This document shows, one piece after another, positions 12,686-23,042 of a stretch of 64,000 nucleotides of DNA. The translations under genes were made by a program, and so were the position numbers. The stretch is from Leptodontidium sp. MPI-SDFR-AT-0119 (taxonomy: Eukaryota; Ascomycota; Leotiomycetes; Helotiales; Leptodontidiaceae): NCBI GenBank assembly GCA_020726505.1, contig JAHLEZ010000017.1, positions 496,001 to 560,000 on the forward strand. Reading direction: 5' to 3'. Position 1 is the stretch's first letter. The number at the start of each line of letters is the position of its first letter. The notes beneath the pieces were generated by a model that worked only from the letters and a program-made list of their open reading frames with translations, made no database searches and had not been told where the DNA came from.

Positions 12686-15600
12686 TCAGAACTCGTCTTC
12701 TGCAGGAACCCAGACCAGAATCCCCTCTTTCTCGACTTTCATGCCCTCAGTAGGAGCTATCTTGAGTACTTTCTGGAAGTACCTGTCTCGAATGACGCAA
12801 TGGATAGGTCCTATCCATTCTCCACGAACGGTCGGCAGCAGTCGGAATCTCATTGTTCTTCTTGATAAAGGTACCAGTTGTAGAGTTGAGGACTTGACAC
12901 CCGAGAAGGCGAATTTCTCGCTAGGCTCCATGGTTAATCCGAAGGTCAGGAAGTGGTTGGAAGGATTCTCAATCGTCACGTCGAAATGTATCATGGATGG
13001 TAGCTTCGTCGAATAGGATACCGAAGCAAGGACTCGCGGCTCACTACTGGATACGAGTAGCCGCGGAACCGCAAGGATGGTGGTATTCACTGCGGAGCCT
13101 TCTCCATCACGGCGCCATTTGATGGCTAGCGAGACATCAAGTGTTGCTGTGCCGCGATCGTCGAGCGAGACCTTTTGGGTGAAAGTATCAAAAAGTGCCT
13201 CTTCCAGGCTCTTAGGAGCGACTCGTAGACCCTTCTCGGGAATCCTCGTCAACTTCTCCGTATAGCATGTAATTCCACCATTAGATCCGATTACTTCCAC
13301 GTCGACATCTTCGACGATCAATTCATCTGCAGCAAAGGACGCATATCGTGCAGTTAAGCACCACTTCTGTGCCAATCCCTGGGCCTTGACCTCCTGATCT
13401 GGGCTTAGATCTTCTCCTTCCTCGTGGGTGAAGAGGCTGGGCCACGGGTCGGGATGAATTCTCGGAGAGAAATCGTAATTGGCCTCAAAGGGGTTGACAA
13501 TTTCGAGTTGCATAGATATCGACTGGTATACCGGTGTTTCCATATCAGACACCAGATTGTATGCTGCCTTCATGGCCAGCTCGTAAACAGCCGGCAGGTT
13601 GAGTGGAGGAATGATTATCTCCACAATGGTCGATGCTGAGCTTGCAATTCGGCCAATTGGGGATCCTACGAGCAGATTATTCTCACTGTCTTCTCCCTCA
13701 TGCACTTCTATACCGCCTAGCTTCATAATTATGGGTGGTGCTTCTTCTCCGAGTAGGCGTACTCCTAGGTTGACCACAGAGTCCACTTCTTCCCCGTTTG
13801 TTACTTCGACCTTCAGAACAATTTGCTCGTTCATGTAGTACTGCTCCTGAACGCCAACGAGACGAAGCTGTATTTTTGGTGGCTTTGGGAGAATAACGAT
13901 TGATGCAGCATTGGCACGAACAATCCTCTTCTTGATAGACTTTTCACCCCACCAGACATCTGGTGTGATTGTCTGCGAGAAGCTGTTGACGTATTCGAGA
14001 TCAAAGAGATCGGTAGCCATGGAGAAGGTCGCAGATACGGCTCTTGCGTCTCCGGCTTCTCTCAAAATGCTGCTGAACTCGAAAATCTTCGTCTGTCCAG
14101 GTCTGAAAACGAGGCTGGCGTCTCCAATCAGAGTTGGCTGACTCTCTTGGGTTGATTCTGTCAACGATACTGTTCGAAGTGATATCTGGTTAGGCTTTGT
14201 CGCTTGGCCATCGCCATCTTGATGCGATATCACTACCTGTTTCATGGATCCCTCAAAAGTGATTCTGATTCCAGAGATAGTAACAGGAGCAGCTGATGGG
14301 ACAGCATGTGAGCTTACTGCAAGTTGGGAGAAGCATGGTTCCCCAACTTTGCCCTCCGAATGTTCAAAGGTGTAAGTCGCAGACAGAAAAGAATGAATCT
14401 CGTGGTCATGTAAAACCACAGCAGGTTTGGACTTGACGGTTTCCAGACCCTCTAAGGCCTTTGATAAATCATACGGCCAACTGGAATGATGTGTAAAACC
14501 TGCTTTGCGTTAGCTTTGAAAACTGGTTCAGAAACATGATGTACATACTTCTGTTCATCAATTCCCAATCTACCGCGATGACAGATCCACCGTCACCAGC
14601 ACAGACAGCGGCTTTTCTTAAAGCCCAGCCAACCTCTTCTACTGCGTTCCACCATCCCTCACCTCTAAATGACATCTTCTGCCATAGAGGACGAAGGATG
14701 TGTACAGCATCTTCCCATGCTTCCTTTCGCATGCTCTCCTTGGCTGATAGAAGTTGCAATTCTTGGACCAGACGGGACTGGCCCCTTTTCTGAAACTCGT
14801 AAATGGCTTTGGACAATGCATCGATGATAAGTGCAGGATGATCAACGCCTGGATGACCAGGAAGTGGAAATTCTTCGTGGGGTTCTGGACAGAGGTACGT
14901 GTCATATGTATAAGCCTTGCTAGCGATATGGGATGCTGGAGAGGACCCTGGAGGGGATCGATCTTCTTGTGGTATTGCTTGAGCGAGAGTACGCCGAGCC
15001 ATAAGATGTGTTGCAGCCGCGCGGAACCAGTATCCGGGATGGTGGAGGTACTCCCAAGGCTGTATTCGCTCACCGATTGCAATAGTCTTCTCTGCTTGCA
15101 AGAATGTTGCTTGTCCCGCAAGATCAACAAGCGAAGTTTTCTTGATCATTTCAGCCATCACCGTAGCCCATCGAGCTTCCCATGCTTCCCATCCATAAGT
15201 TGATGACCCTTTACCTCTACGATCGACGAAATCCCGAATCCTGTCGCGATGCGACTGCCATCTCCGAACAGCCGCTGTTGTGTTCCCGTTCCACAGCAGA
15301 CAGCGGATAATACGAAAGGCAAATATATCAGCCAAGAGTCGAGCCTCATTCCATCTTGGACTCCAGCTCGCTATTGCTTCAAGAACATCGGGTCCAAGTA
15401 GACCTTCATAGCCGCTCTCAAACGAACGAACAGCCGAGTCCATCTCCTGTCGAAACTCGGCAAAAATACCCAACTTGAAATCATACCTTACATTCCAACC
15501 ATGGCTGGACAGCGTCTGAGATGTGCCGGAAGTTGGAGGAGCTGTCGGCGGAGGAACTACTCCTCTATTTCGCTTCCTTCTGGAATGCTTGCTGAGATCC

Positions 15601-16403
15601 CGGTAGTATTCAATACATATGGGATATATGGTAGTGACAATAGTTTCCACAAATGCTTGAAGCTCAACAGCAGAACTTTGAGGTGGTAGGAAAAAGAAAG
15701 AAGTCTTGGAGTCTAGTCCAGTTGCTTTGCGAATATTGGCAAGACGTTCTTCGACATCTGGGGATTGCACGATAGATTTCTCGCTGAGCAAGGCAACTAT
15801 CAAACGAGTTTTGAACCCTGACTGGCTCAGCGTACTCTTGGTACTATTTATATCCGTCTTTAATTGATTGTCATGCAAGGTAGACAAGTTCGGATCCGAA
15901 GTAAATGTGTAGAACGAGATGAAGGCGCTGGGTACTAGGTCTTGATGTTTCTGAATCCATGAAGGGTCTAGCAAGCCATCAGGGAACAGTCTTGAACCTG
16001 GGCTCAGCGGTGACAACACAGAATGTAAAACGGGTTTCGATATTGGGCTGGTGGGTGTTTCAGCAGGTAATTGAGCGCTGCGCGGTGGTAACATGTATTC
16101 CTATCAAAGTTCAGTGACTGTACAATAGATACGCTGACTCGGTCTGACTACCCTTCCCACAGTCTTCACTCTAAATTTATTTCTGCCGCTATGCTCTCGA
16201 GCATTCCATGCCAGATCAGAGGCATCTCCATCCTTGAAAATCCTCAGCAAGGCCAGCGCGTCGTCGGATTCCACCGTCGGTACTTCAGAAGCTATCCTTG
16301 TCCCATCTTTCAGCTCGATTTCCTCCTCACTGCCAGGGCCGAGGCCGGAAACAACCAGAAGAGGGACATTATGAGCCACGTAGGCTGAGGCATACCCATC
16401 CAT
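12686..16403 (-). CDS. TRAPP complex subunit TRAPPC11 (foie gras/gryzun)
   Basis: Exons are complement 12686..14499, 14549..16100 and 16152..16403, for 1205 residues (human TRAPPC11 has 1133). The middle holds the foie gras domain with an alpha-solenoid character and the motif WQKMSFRGEGWW; the C-terminal half is beta-rich with the gryzun-type end (GILVWVP). TRAPPC11 belongs to the TRAPPIII vesicle-tethering complex acting at the ER-Golgi interface and in autophagy; it is absent from budding yeast but found in filamentous fungi. The start at 16403 gives MDGYASAYVAHNVPLL, matching the short conserved N-terminus. The first intron has a weak donor (GTAGTC) but joins in phase to give VKTVGREYMLPPR. 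The gene converges with the hydrolase (128 bp). Confidence 0.92.
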
Positions 16404-17249
16404 GGCGTCCCCGTTGTATACTCTCCATAAGCAAAGGTCGAAGCGCTTGACGTTGGTTTCGCTGGATCGTGGATGTCCCCCCTTCTGTCGAAGTCCCCCT
16501 GCGCTTGTTCGATTAATTGAGCGCAATAACCATATTCCACTCTGTGTAGTCGAAGAGGAGACAAAGATTCGGCAGTCGGCAATCCCAAGAATGGTGGTGG
16601 CTCAGTAATTCGCTGTGTTGAGGCTCAGACGTGGAATTGTTGATGTTCAAGAGCCTGTACCTGACTGAAGTAGTCGGACTCGGGCCTGGTCTGGTCCCTT
16701 GACTCCACCAAAATACTAGCGTGCCAGCAGCCTTGCCCAAGTCCATTCGGCTACCTCTGTTTACTCACCTCCAAATACCCCACTCAAACGCAACTTGGTG
16801 TTATGTCTTTACGTCTGACTTAGACATTGAGTATTACTATTTTCGGGTTGTCATATACGTCTAGGAGCTTCTCAAGTTCTTCAAAGAGGGTTCACGTTAT
16901 TTTGTTGGGCAGGTAAATTCCCATGACAATATCCAGTTTCTTTTGGCGCATACGAGTAAATCAGCATCTATCCTCCATCATCTGTCTTGTTTTTGAACTC
17001 AGATTGGAAATATTATACATCTACTGAGTGTCTGTTTATTTAAAGTTCAAACGAAGCCTCTCGTCTCGCCCTTGGCCATCCCAGAGTCTCGCTTCGACGT
17101 CATTTGTAAATTTGCTCGTGATCGGCACTCCACTTCACTTACTCTGCCTGGCGAACACTTGACTCCCGTCAACAACCATCCACCAAAGCCACAAATTCTC
17201 TTTACAAACACTCATTTCCCGCCCGTGCAACAAACTTCTGCCACCCATC
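16404..17249. other. divergent intergenic region TRAPPC11/OPI3, no gene seen
   Basis: Gene-free. ORFs on the minus strand just upstream of TRAPPC11 lack coding character. It must contain both promoters; I recognise no specific element. Confidence 0.5.
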
Positions 17250-18062
17250 ATGACGAGTTTCTTAGGTCAGAATAAAGGTCTGGTTGACTTCGACCAAAAG
17301 AGTCTAGCAGGTACGCATGCTTGTTCGCCAAACAGATTCAACAGTAGAAGCTCACAAGATGCCACAGTTGCAGCAGCAGCAATTGCATTCAACCCCATCT
17401 TCTGGAAGTAAGCTCACAACCCCCCTCTCAATCTGCCAAAGTAAAGCTACTAACACTCAGATGTAGCACTGTAGCCCGTCAAGGTAGCTCCTCCATCCAC
17501 CCCTCACCTCTCCCAACCTCTTAACCAAAACCCTCCCCCAGAATACCACAACAAGATCCTGACCAAGCTCGCCGGCGGAAACTCTCGCATGGCATGCTAC
17601 GGACTCGCCGTGACCATCTTCTCCCTAGGCATCTTCCGCGACTTCCTCTACGAACGAGCCCTGCGCGCCCAACCAAGCCATCCCCTCCTCCAGACCGCCC
17701 TTGCAACCTACGTCGCGTACGGCCTCCTCGCCGCCGGGAATGTCCTCGTCCTGTCTTCTATGTGGGCGCTTGGCGTCACAGGCACATACCTTGGTGATTA
17801 CTTTGGCATTCTGATGGATGATATCGTGACTGGGTTCCCGTTCAATGTTACGGTCTCCCCAATGTATTACGGGTCCACAATGAGCTTCTTGGGAACGGCC
17901 ATTTTGTTTGGCAAACCTGCGGGTATCCTCTTGACTGTTGAGGTTTTGATTGTATATTTGATTGCTTTGAGATTCGAGGATCCGTTCACGGCGGCCATCT
18001 ATGCGAAGAGGGAGAAGGCGCGGAGCAAAGGTGGTTTGAAGGCCGCAAAGAAAGAGTTGTAG
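17250..18062 (+). CDS. OPI3: phospholipid N-methyltransferase, Opi3/PEMT type
   Basis: Exons 17250..17310, 17368..17407, 17467..17483 and 17542..18062 give 212 residues (yeast Opi3: 206). The enzyme converts phosphatidyl-N-methylethanolamine stepwise to phosphatidylcholine in the ER membrane using S-adenosylmethionine. The spliced N-terminus reads into AFNPIFWNTVARQEYHNK, the conserved PEMT entry. Hydrophobic helices follow, and the SAM-binding region includes GTYLGDYFG and MYYGSTMSFLG. The third exon is only 17 nt; phases 1, 2 and 1 all close, and the resulting protein is family-typical. A basic C-terminal tail (about 20 residues, Lys/Arg rich) faces the cytosol in this family. Confidence 0.93.
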
Positions 18063-18398
18063 GTAGGACAACTACTGGTGGAGTTGGCGGTGGGATGAGG
18101 CCGATTGGAGAGAAGATGGGTAATATGAGATCGGATGTCAACATCTGAGGTGAGTTGAGTTGAGCTGAGTTGAGCATGGTTGCGAATTGCATTCATTGGG
18201 AACGGATATCAAAAGTGATTCAACATTAGCGGGGCGTTGCATAGATATCAACTACTTTGCATCGTGGGCGTTTGGGAAAGAAAAGGGCATTCTATAGACT
18301 TCTCTAGTAATTATCAAGAGCTTTATTAGTCATTCTATTTGCACGATACATGTGATGTCAACCTTCAAAATCAACTCCCCTTTGTTTAAACGAAAGGC
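18063..18398. other. convergent intergenic region, short TGAGT repeat
   Basis: 3' ends of OPI3 and the Nit-family gene. Contains an imperfect tandem run of TGAGT units at about 18151-18174. No gene seen. Confidence 0.6.
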
Positions 18399-19527
18399 CT
18401 ATATCTCAGAATAGACATCGCTATCGAAGTTAGCAACGACATCCACACACCGCAGGAATGGGATACTCACGTCCTCCTCAACAACGGCATCTCCTGTTTA
18501 ATCTTCTCCCAATACGCCAAATCCACATCCACAACCCCAATCTCAGCTTCACTTCCCTCCCCCGTCATATCCAACAACACCTTCCCCCAAGGATCCACAA
18601 CCATCGAATGCCCATAACTCGTACGCTTCTCATTATGCGCTCCGATCTGCGCTGCTGCAATAACATACGCTTGAGTCTCGATAGCTCGAGCTTTGAGCAG
18701 TGTTTCCCAGTGAGCCTTGCCCGTTGGCACTGTGAATGCCGAGGGGTAGGTTAGGATTTGTGCGTTTTGGCGTTTATGTGCTAAGCTGATCTCTGGGAAC
18801 CGGAGATATTTAAAAATCAGTCCCAACACCCTTTGTTTACATCCTAAATCGAACCGTAAAGTTAAGTACTGGGATAGACTCCAAACAAGGGAAACCAGGC
18901 TAACTCACATCAAAACAAATCATCAGCCCAACCCTCCCCACCACCGTCTCAACCGGCATCCCAATACTCTTCCCACCCTCCACACTATTACTCTCCCTCA
19001 AAGCACCATAGTCAAATAAATGCAACTTGTCATAATACGCTTCTATCTCCCCCTTCTCGTTAATCCAACAACTACGATTGTACATCTTACCGCTGGGTGC
19101 AGGGACATGGATCCCTACGTTGATGGCTAGGTTTGATTCTTTGGCTGAGTTGCGGAGGCCGAGGACGAAGGGGCTGCTTTCCATGGGGTGGGCGAGGGAG
19201 AGAGATTCTGAGGGGGTGGATGCTATGTAGTCCTTGAGGGTTCTCAGTTCAAGGAGATACTTTGTGTGGAAAGCTGGCTGGGAGCTTGAAGTAGAGTACG
19301 TACTGTTGCTTCGGGGAGGAAGAGTGCCTATTGGTAGTGAGAAAGGTTGCGTTGGCTTGGAAAGGGTTGTTTACCTTTGCTCCAGCTTCTACGGCTTTCT
19401 TGACGAGGACTTGACAGAGAGCCAGGTTATGGCTCATAGATGCCGTGGAACATAATTGTCCAATTGCCTGCTGTTCATTAGCACCAATTGCATTAGACAC
19501 GAGTAGGGATCTTACTGCAATAGCCAT
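18399..19527 (-). CDS. Nit-family carbon-nitrogen hydrolase
   Basis: Exons are complement 18399..18420, 18471..18805, 18909..19232, 19304..19327, 19375..19467 and 19516..19527, for 269 residues. The nitrilase-superfamily triad is Glu41 (FLPEAT), Lys112 (YYDKLHLF) and Cys149 (ICFD). Overall it matches the Nit1/Nit2 branch (deaminated-glutathione amidase or omega-amidase); which one I cannot tell. The first exon codes only MAIA, the third is 24 nt, and the last restores the tail TDVYSEI. The junction of exons 4 and 5 is abnormal: the conserved sequence needs CTC CGG TTC (LRF) directly after ICFD, but the bases before it are AT, not AG. Canonical alternatives either hit a stop or remove LRFPE next to the catalytic cysteine, so this allele may be non-functional or use an unusual splice site. 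Confidence 0.85.
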
Positions 19528-20197
19528 GTTTTTGGACGGTACTGAAATGTACGAGAGTGAATCTTGATAATGTGGAAAGGTCCAACTGGCAGGAAGTGAT
19601 AGACGGAGAATGATACCGATTCAGAGAGGGAGATATTATCTGTCTCTTATCTCTACTCTAACAAGGAAGTTCTATTTATAGGAACACACAGTGAGAGTGG
19701 AATATAAAGATTAACGATATTTGGCTGTTGGTGCAGAGTGGGAGTCTGGAGCGACTTCAATTGGAGGTTTCGCTTCGTCAGCTTGAAGGTATTCGCAAAT
19801 CGCATTGCACTAGACTTATAACAAAAAGTTTGTTATAATTCCTCAATTAAAATAGAGAAGAATGACGTTCAGAAATATTAAGTCGATTACCCAAAACATC
19901 CTACCTTACTTACAGTTCTTCCCTCTTCAACAACCACCCTTTCATCTGTTTACTCATCCCCTGCACGTGGATGTGGGTCATGACGTCTCCAAACCCTCGA
20001 GCTCAAAAAGCTTACTCCGAGTCCGAATACAACAATTCTCAGCCTCTCCTCTCCCTGAAAGTTCTCGTCTCATCCGCGACTCACCAACCCAACATCTCTA
20101 CAACTATATCTAGGGCTCACAGTCCACAGCTTGATTGATTTGTAGAAAGCTGCGCTTGCATCTCTTTCAAACAATGTCCTTGTAACATCAGTACGAA
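19528..20197. promoter_or_regulatory. divergent region Nit gene/HEM25 with inverted repeat
   Basis: Gene-free stretch between divergent genes. At 19816-19838 a perfect 10-bp inverted repeat (TTATAACAAA, 3-nt spacer, TTTGTTATAA) is present. No other element recognised. Confidence 0.5.
19816..19838. repeat. perfect 10-bp inverted repeat
   Basis: Arms TTATAACAAA and TTTGTTATAA flank a 3-nt centre (AAG). It could be a dimeric-factor site or a cruciform/hairpin; its role is unknown. Confidence 0.75.
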
Positions 20198-21353
20198 ATG
20201 TCCAATGGCGGCCAAGCCGGGAAATCGTCAACTTGTAAGTCAACTCTCCTCTTGAATTTAATGCAGACCATACTAACCCCGAGGAGCATTCCAGTATGTA
20301 TCCAATATCTGCGATTTTGCATTCCACAGCATATGCCAAGTAGATGTTCAATTCATTCGGGCTCGTTCACTTGTCTCTTGCGCCTCAACCCGAAATACAA
20401 TCCACTGACTTCCCAAAAGCTTCGCAGCTGGTCTGGGGTCTGGCATCCTCTCCGCAGTTCTCCTCCAACCCGCCGACCTCCTCAAAACCCGAGTCCAGCA
20501 GTCAGGGCACAGCTCACTCCTAGCCACGATCCGCGAGATCTCCCAGTCCCCGAACTCGATCCGTTCATTCTGGCGAGGTACACTCCCCTCCGCTCTTCGA
20601 ACTGGCTTCGGATCAGCCATCTACTTCACCAGTCTGAACGCCCTGCGTCAGAATGTCGCTCGTTCGAACCTCCTCCGTTCCATAGGAGCCATAGACAAGA
20701 AGAATGCGCTCCCAAGCCACTCCTCCGCCCTCCCGAAACTGTCGAACCTTGCGAATCTCACGACGGGGGCGATTGCGCGGGCTGGAGCGGGGTTCATATT
20801 GATGCCCATGACGGTCATCAAGGTGCGATACGAGTCGAGTTACTATGCATATAAATCGATCGCCGGAGCCGGTCGGGATATTCTGAAAACAGAGGGCCTG
20901 AAAGGCTTCTTCGCGGGCTTTGGAGCAACGGCCATACGAGACGCGCCATACGCAGGACTATACGTAGTATTCTACGAACAATCGAAAAAGCGACTTAGTC
21001 TCCTCGTGCACAAAGTGCCTATCGCAGGAGAGCTCTCAAAGGGCATGAAAGGGTCGACTTCAGCATCGATAAATTTCGGGTCTGGCATACTGGCTGCAGG
21101 TCTAGCTACGGCTCTCACGAACCCTTTCGATGCCATCAAGACGAGGATCCAGCTCCAACCGAAAGAGTACCATAATATCGTCCATGCGGGACGGAAGATG
21201 ATACGGGAAGATGGATTGAAATCCTTGTTTGATGGCTTGGGTATTAGGATGGGGAGGAAAGCTGTGAGTTCTGCTCTGGCGTGGACGCTGTACGAGGAGC
21301 TTATTAGAAGAGCTGAGCATGTCTGGACGCATACCGAAGCTCGCGCGTTATAA
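20198..21353 (+). CDS. HEM25: mitochondrial glycine carrier (SLC25A38/Hem25)
   Basis: Exons 20198..20234, 20330..20339 and 20420..21353 give 326 residues (yeast Hem25: 301). Three mitochondrial-carrier repeats are visible with signature variants [17 protein letters not shown] and NPFDAIKTR; the polar variant in repeat two is characteristic of SLC25A38. The carrier imports glycine into mitochondria for the first step of haem synthesis. The 5' structure is inferred: a 10-nt micro-exon between two introns of about 80-95 bp restores phase and gives [14 protein letters not shown]. The second intron has a CCACTGACTT branch region. The simpler alternative is one 195-bp intron ending at 20427 that drops about five residues. 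Confidence 0.88.
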
Positions 21354-21689
21354 AATCACCACTATTTTGTATAACAACCAAAAGTACTGCTCACACAAAA
21401 GTTGAAGAGCAGTATGGCCTCTAGTGAGGACGATGCTCAAAATCTCAAATGTATATCAAAACATCACAATTTTGCTTTTTGGAGGGGTCACCCTTTTTTT
21501 TTTAACCGAGTTTCCATTTCATATTGAGTGGGTATTTCAAAAGCCAGGAAGAAGAATCATCAAGGCAACAAGAGGAGCTCTCGAAGCAGAAAAAAAAACC
21601 AGAACAAAACTCCAAATCCAACCCAAACTCCCTCAGTATTCCAAAATCAAGAATCCAAGCACGTATTTTCTCTCATTCCAACCAGTTGT
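21354..21689. other. convergent intergenic region
   Basis: 3' flanks of HEM25 and the coiled-coil gene, including a poly-T tract near 21492-21502. No gene seen. Confidence 0.6.
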
Positions 21690-23042
21690 CTATCGCTTGC
21701 CACCCGCCAAGAACGTCAGCAAAGGAGAAGGCGAAGGCTTTCTCTCGTGCTTCTTCTTCCGCACCAATTCGAACTCAGTCTCGTGGTGGTGGTGTTTCTT
21801 GCCCTCGATAGACAACATCACAGGCTGTCTGCGCTCCCTGATCTCCCTGGTATGAGACCACAAGAAATCCTGTTCGTATTCGGGGACCCAGCGCTTAATC
21901 AGGACATAATCAGGATCCTGGATTCGGATGTTAGTACTCGTCAGCGTGCCGCGAGGGGCAAATCTTACCTGATCAAATTCATAGTCGATTCTGTACCGGT
22001 TGAGCGTCTCGATGGAGAGATGTCGGCGGGACATTCTGGTGTAAGTGGGTCTGTTTGGATCGACGCCCGTGTCCTTCTTGAGAACTACGGCAATCTGCCT
22101 CTCGTCCATGCCAGACTTGCGCAGATCCTCCTGGAGTCGCTTCTGGTACTCTTCTTCCCTCTCAGCCTTCTCCTTCTTGGCCTTAGCAGCCTTCTCAGCC
22201 TCCTCGATCTTGTACTTCTCAATCGCGGCATCCGCCTCCTTCTTAAGCCGTTTCCTCTCCTCGTCGGCCTTCTTCTCGTCGCGGAGACGCTGCAGCTCCA
22301 GCTCCTTCTTGACTCGCTTCTCCTCAGCTTCCTTCTCCTTCGCCGCCTTGTACTCCTGGAGTTCCTTGCGTGTTTTCTCCAACTCAATGTCCTCCTTCGT
22401 GGCGGCGATCTGCTTCTTGATGCGATCCTCCTCCTTCTGACGATCCTTGTCAATCTTATACATTTCCAACTCCCGACGGGTTTTCTCCATCTCGTACTCA
22501 TCACGAGTATGAACCGCTCTATATGCCTCCAGCTCTCGACGAACCTTGTCCTTCTCCTGCTGATCCTTAGCTAGTCGGTAAGCCTCGAGCTCCCGACGAG
22601 ACCGATCCATCTCATACTCATCCCTAGTGTGCACCGCTCTGTATGACTCCAGCTCCCTCCGAGTTCTCTCCAACTCATACTGATCCCTGGGATCCTGCAC
22701 GAAGGAACTCGGTCTCGATCTCGAGCGAGACCGCTGCCTTTGCGGCGGAGCAAGACCCATGTAGTCATCGTCCTCGTATTCGTTGTAGATGCGGTTATTG
22801 ATGACTATCGGCGCCTGAGGAGCTGGCGACGGTGGGCTAATAGGTCGTCGATGGCCAGTCGATCGCGATCTATGAACTCCACCTACGCTGACCGCAGGCA
22901 CGAGGTAGGAACTCCCAGACTCGTAGTATGGGCGAGGAGCAGGTCTGTAGCGATGCTCGGGATAGACGACTGGTTGGGGCGAAGCTCTCCCGCGACGGAC
23001 GCGGATGTCGAGCTCATCCTCTTCGTCGTAATAGGCACTCAT
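21690..23042 (-). CDS. charged coiled-coil protein with internal repeats, function unknown
   Basis: Exons are complement 21690..21917 and 21969..23042, giving 433 residues. I do not recognise a characterised family. The N-terminal third is disordered and Arg/Ser/Pro/Tyr rich. A repeat region (about 125-215) follows, with four copies of a unit like DEYEMDRSRRELEAYR. Next is a long Lys/Glu coiled coil with a heptad pattern, and then a C-terminal block (YRIDYEFDQ, DPDYVLIKRWVPEYEQDFLWSHT) that looks like a conserved fungal domain. The 51-bp intron has perfect signals (GTAAGA, TACTAACAT, CCAG) but is a multiple of three with no stop, so retention would insert 17 residues into that conserved block. 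The ATG at 23042 is the first in frame. Confidence 0.8.
   Translation of the reverse strand: MSAYYDEEDELDIRVRRGRASPQPVVYPEHRYRPAPRPYYESGSSYLVPAVSVGGVHRSRSTGHRRPISPPSPAPQAPIVINNRIYNEYEDDDYMGLAPPQRQRSRSRSRPSSFVQDPRDQYELERTRRELESYRAVHTRDEYEMDRSRRELEAYRLAKDQQEKDKVRRELEAYRAVHTRDEYEMEKTRRELEMYKIDKDRQKEEDRIKKQIAATKEDIELEKTRKELQEYKAAKEKEAEEKRVKKELELQRLRDEKKADEERKRLKKEADAAIEKYKIEEAEKAAKAKKEKAEREEEYQKRLQEDLRKSGMDERQIAVVLKKDTGVDPNRPTYTRMSRRHLSIETLNRYRIDYEFDQVRFAPRGTLTSTNIRIQDPDYVLIKRWVPEYEQDFLWSHTREIRERRQPVMLSIEGKKHHHHETEFELVRKKKHERKPSPSPLLTFLAGGKR

Noticed and set aside
21528..22574. 348-codon frame antisense to the coiled-coil gene
   Set aside because: Leu-rich shadow of Glu/Lys codons on the true strand.
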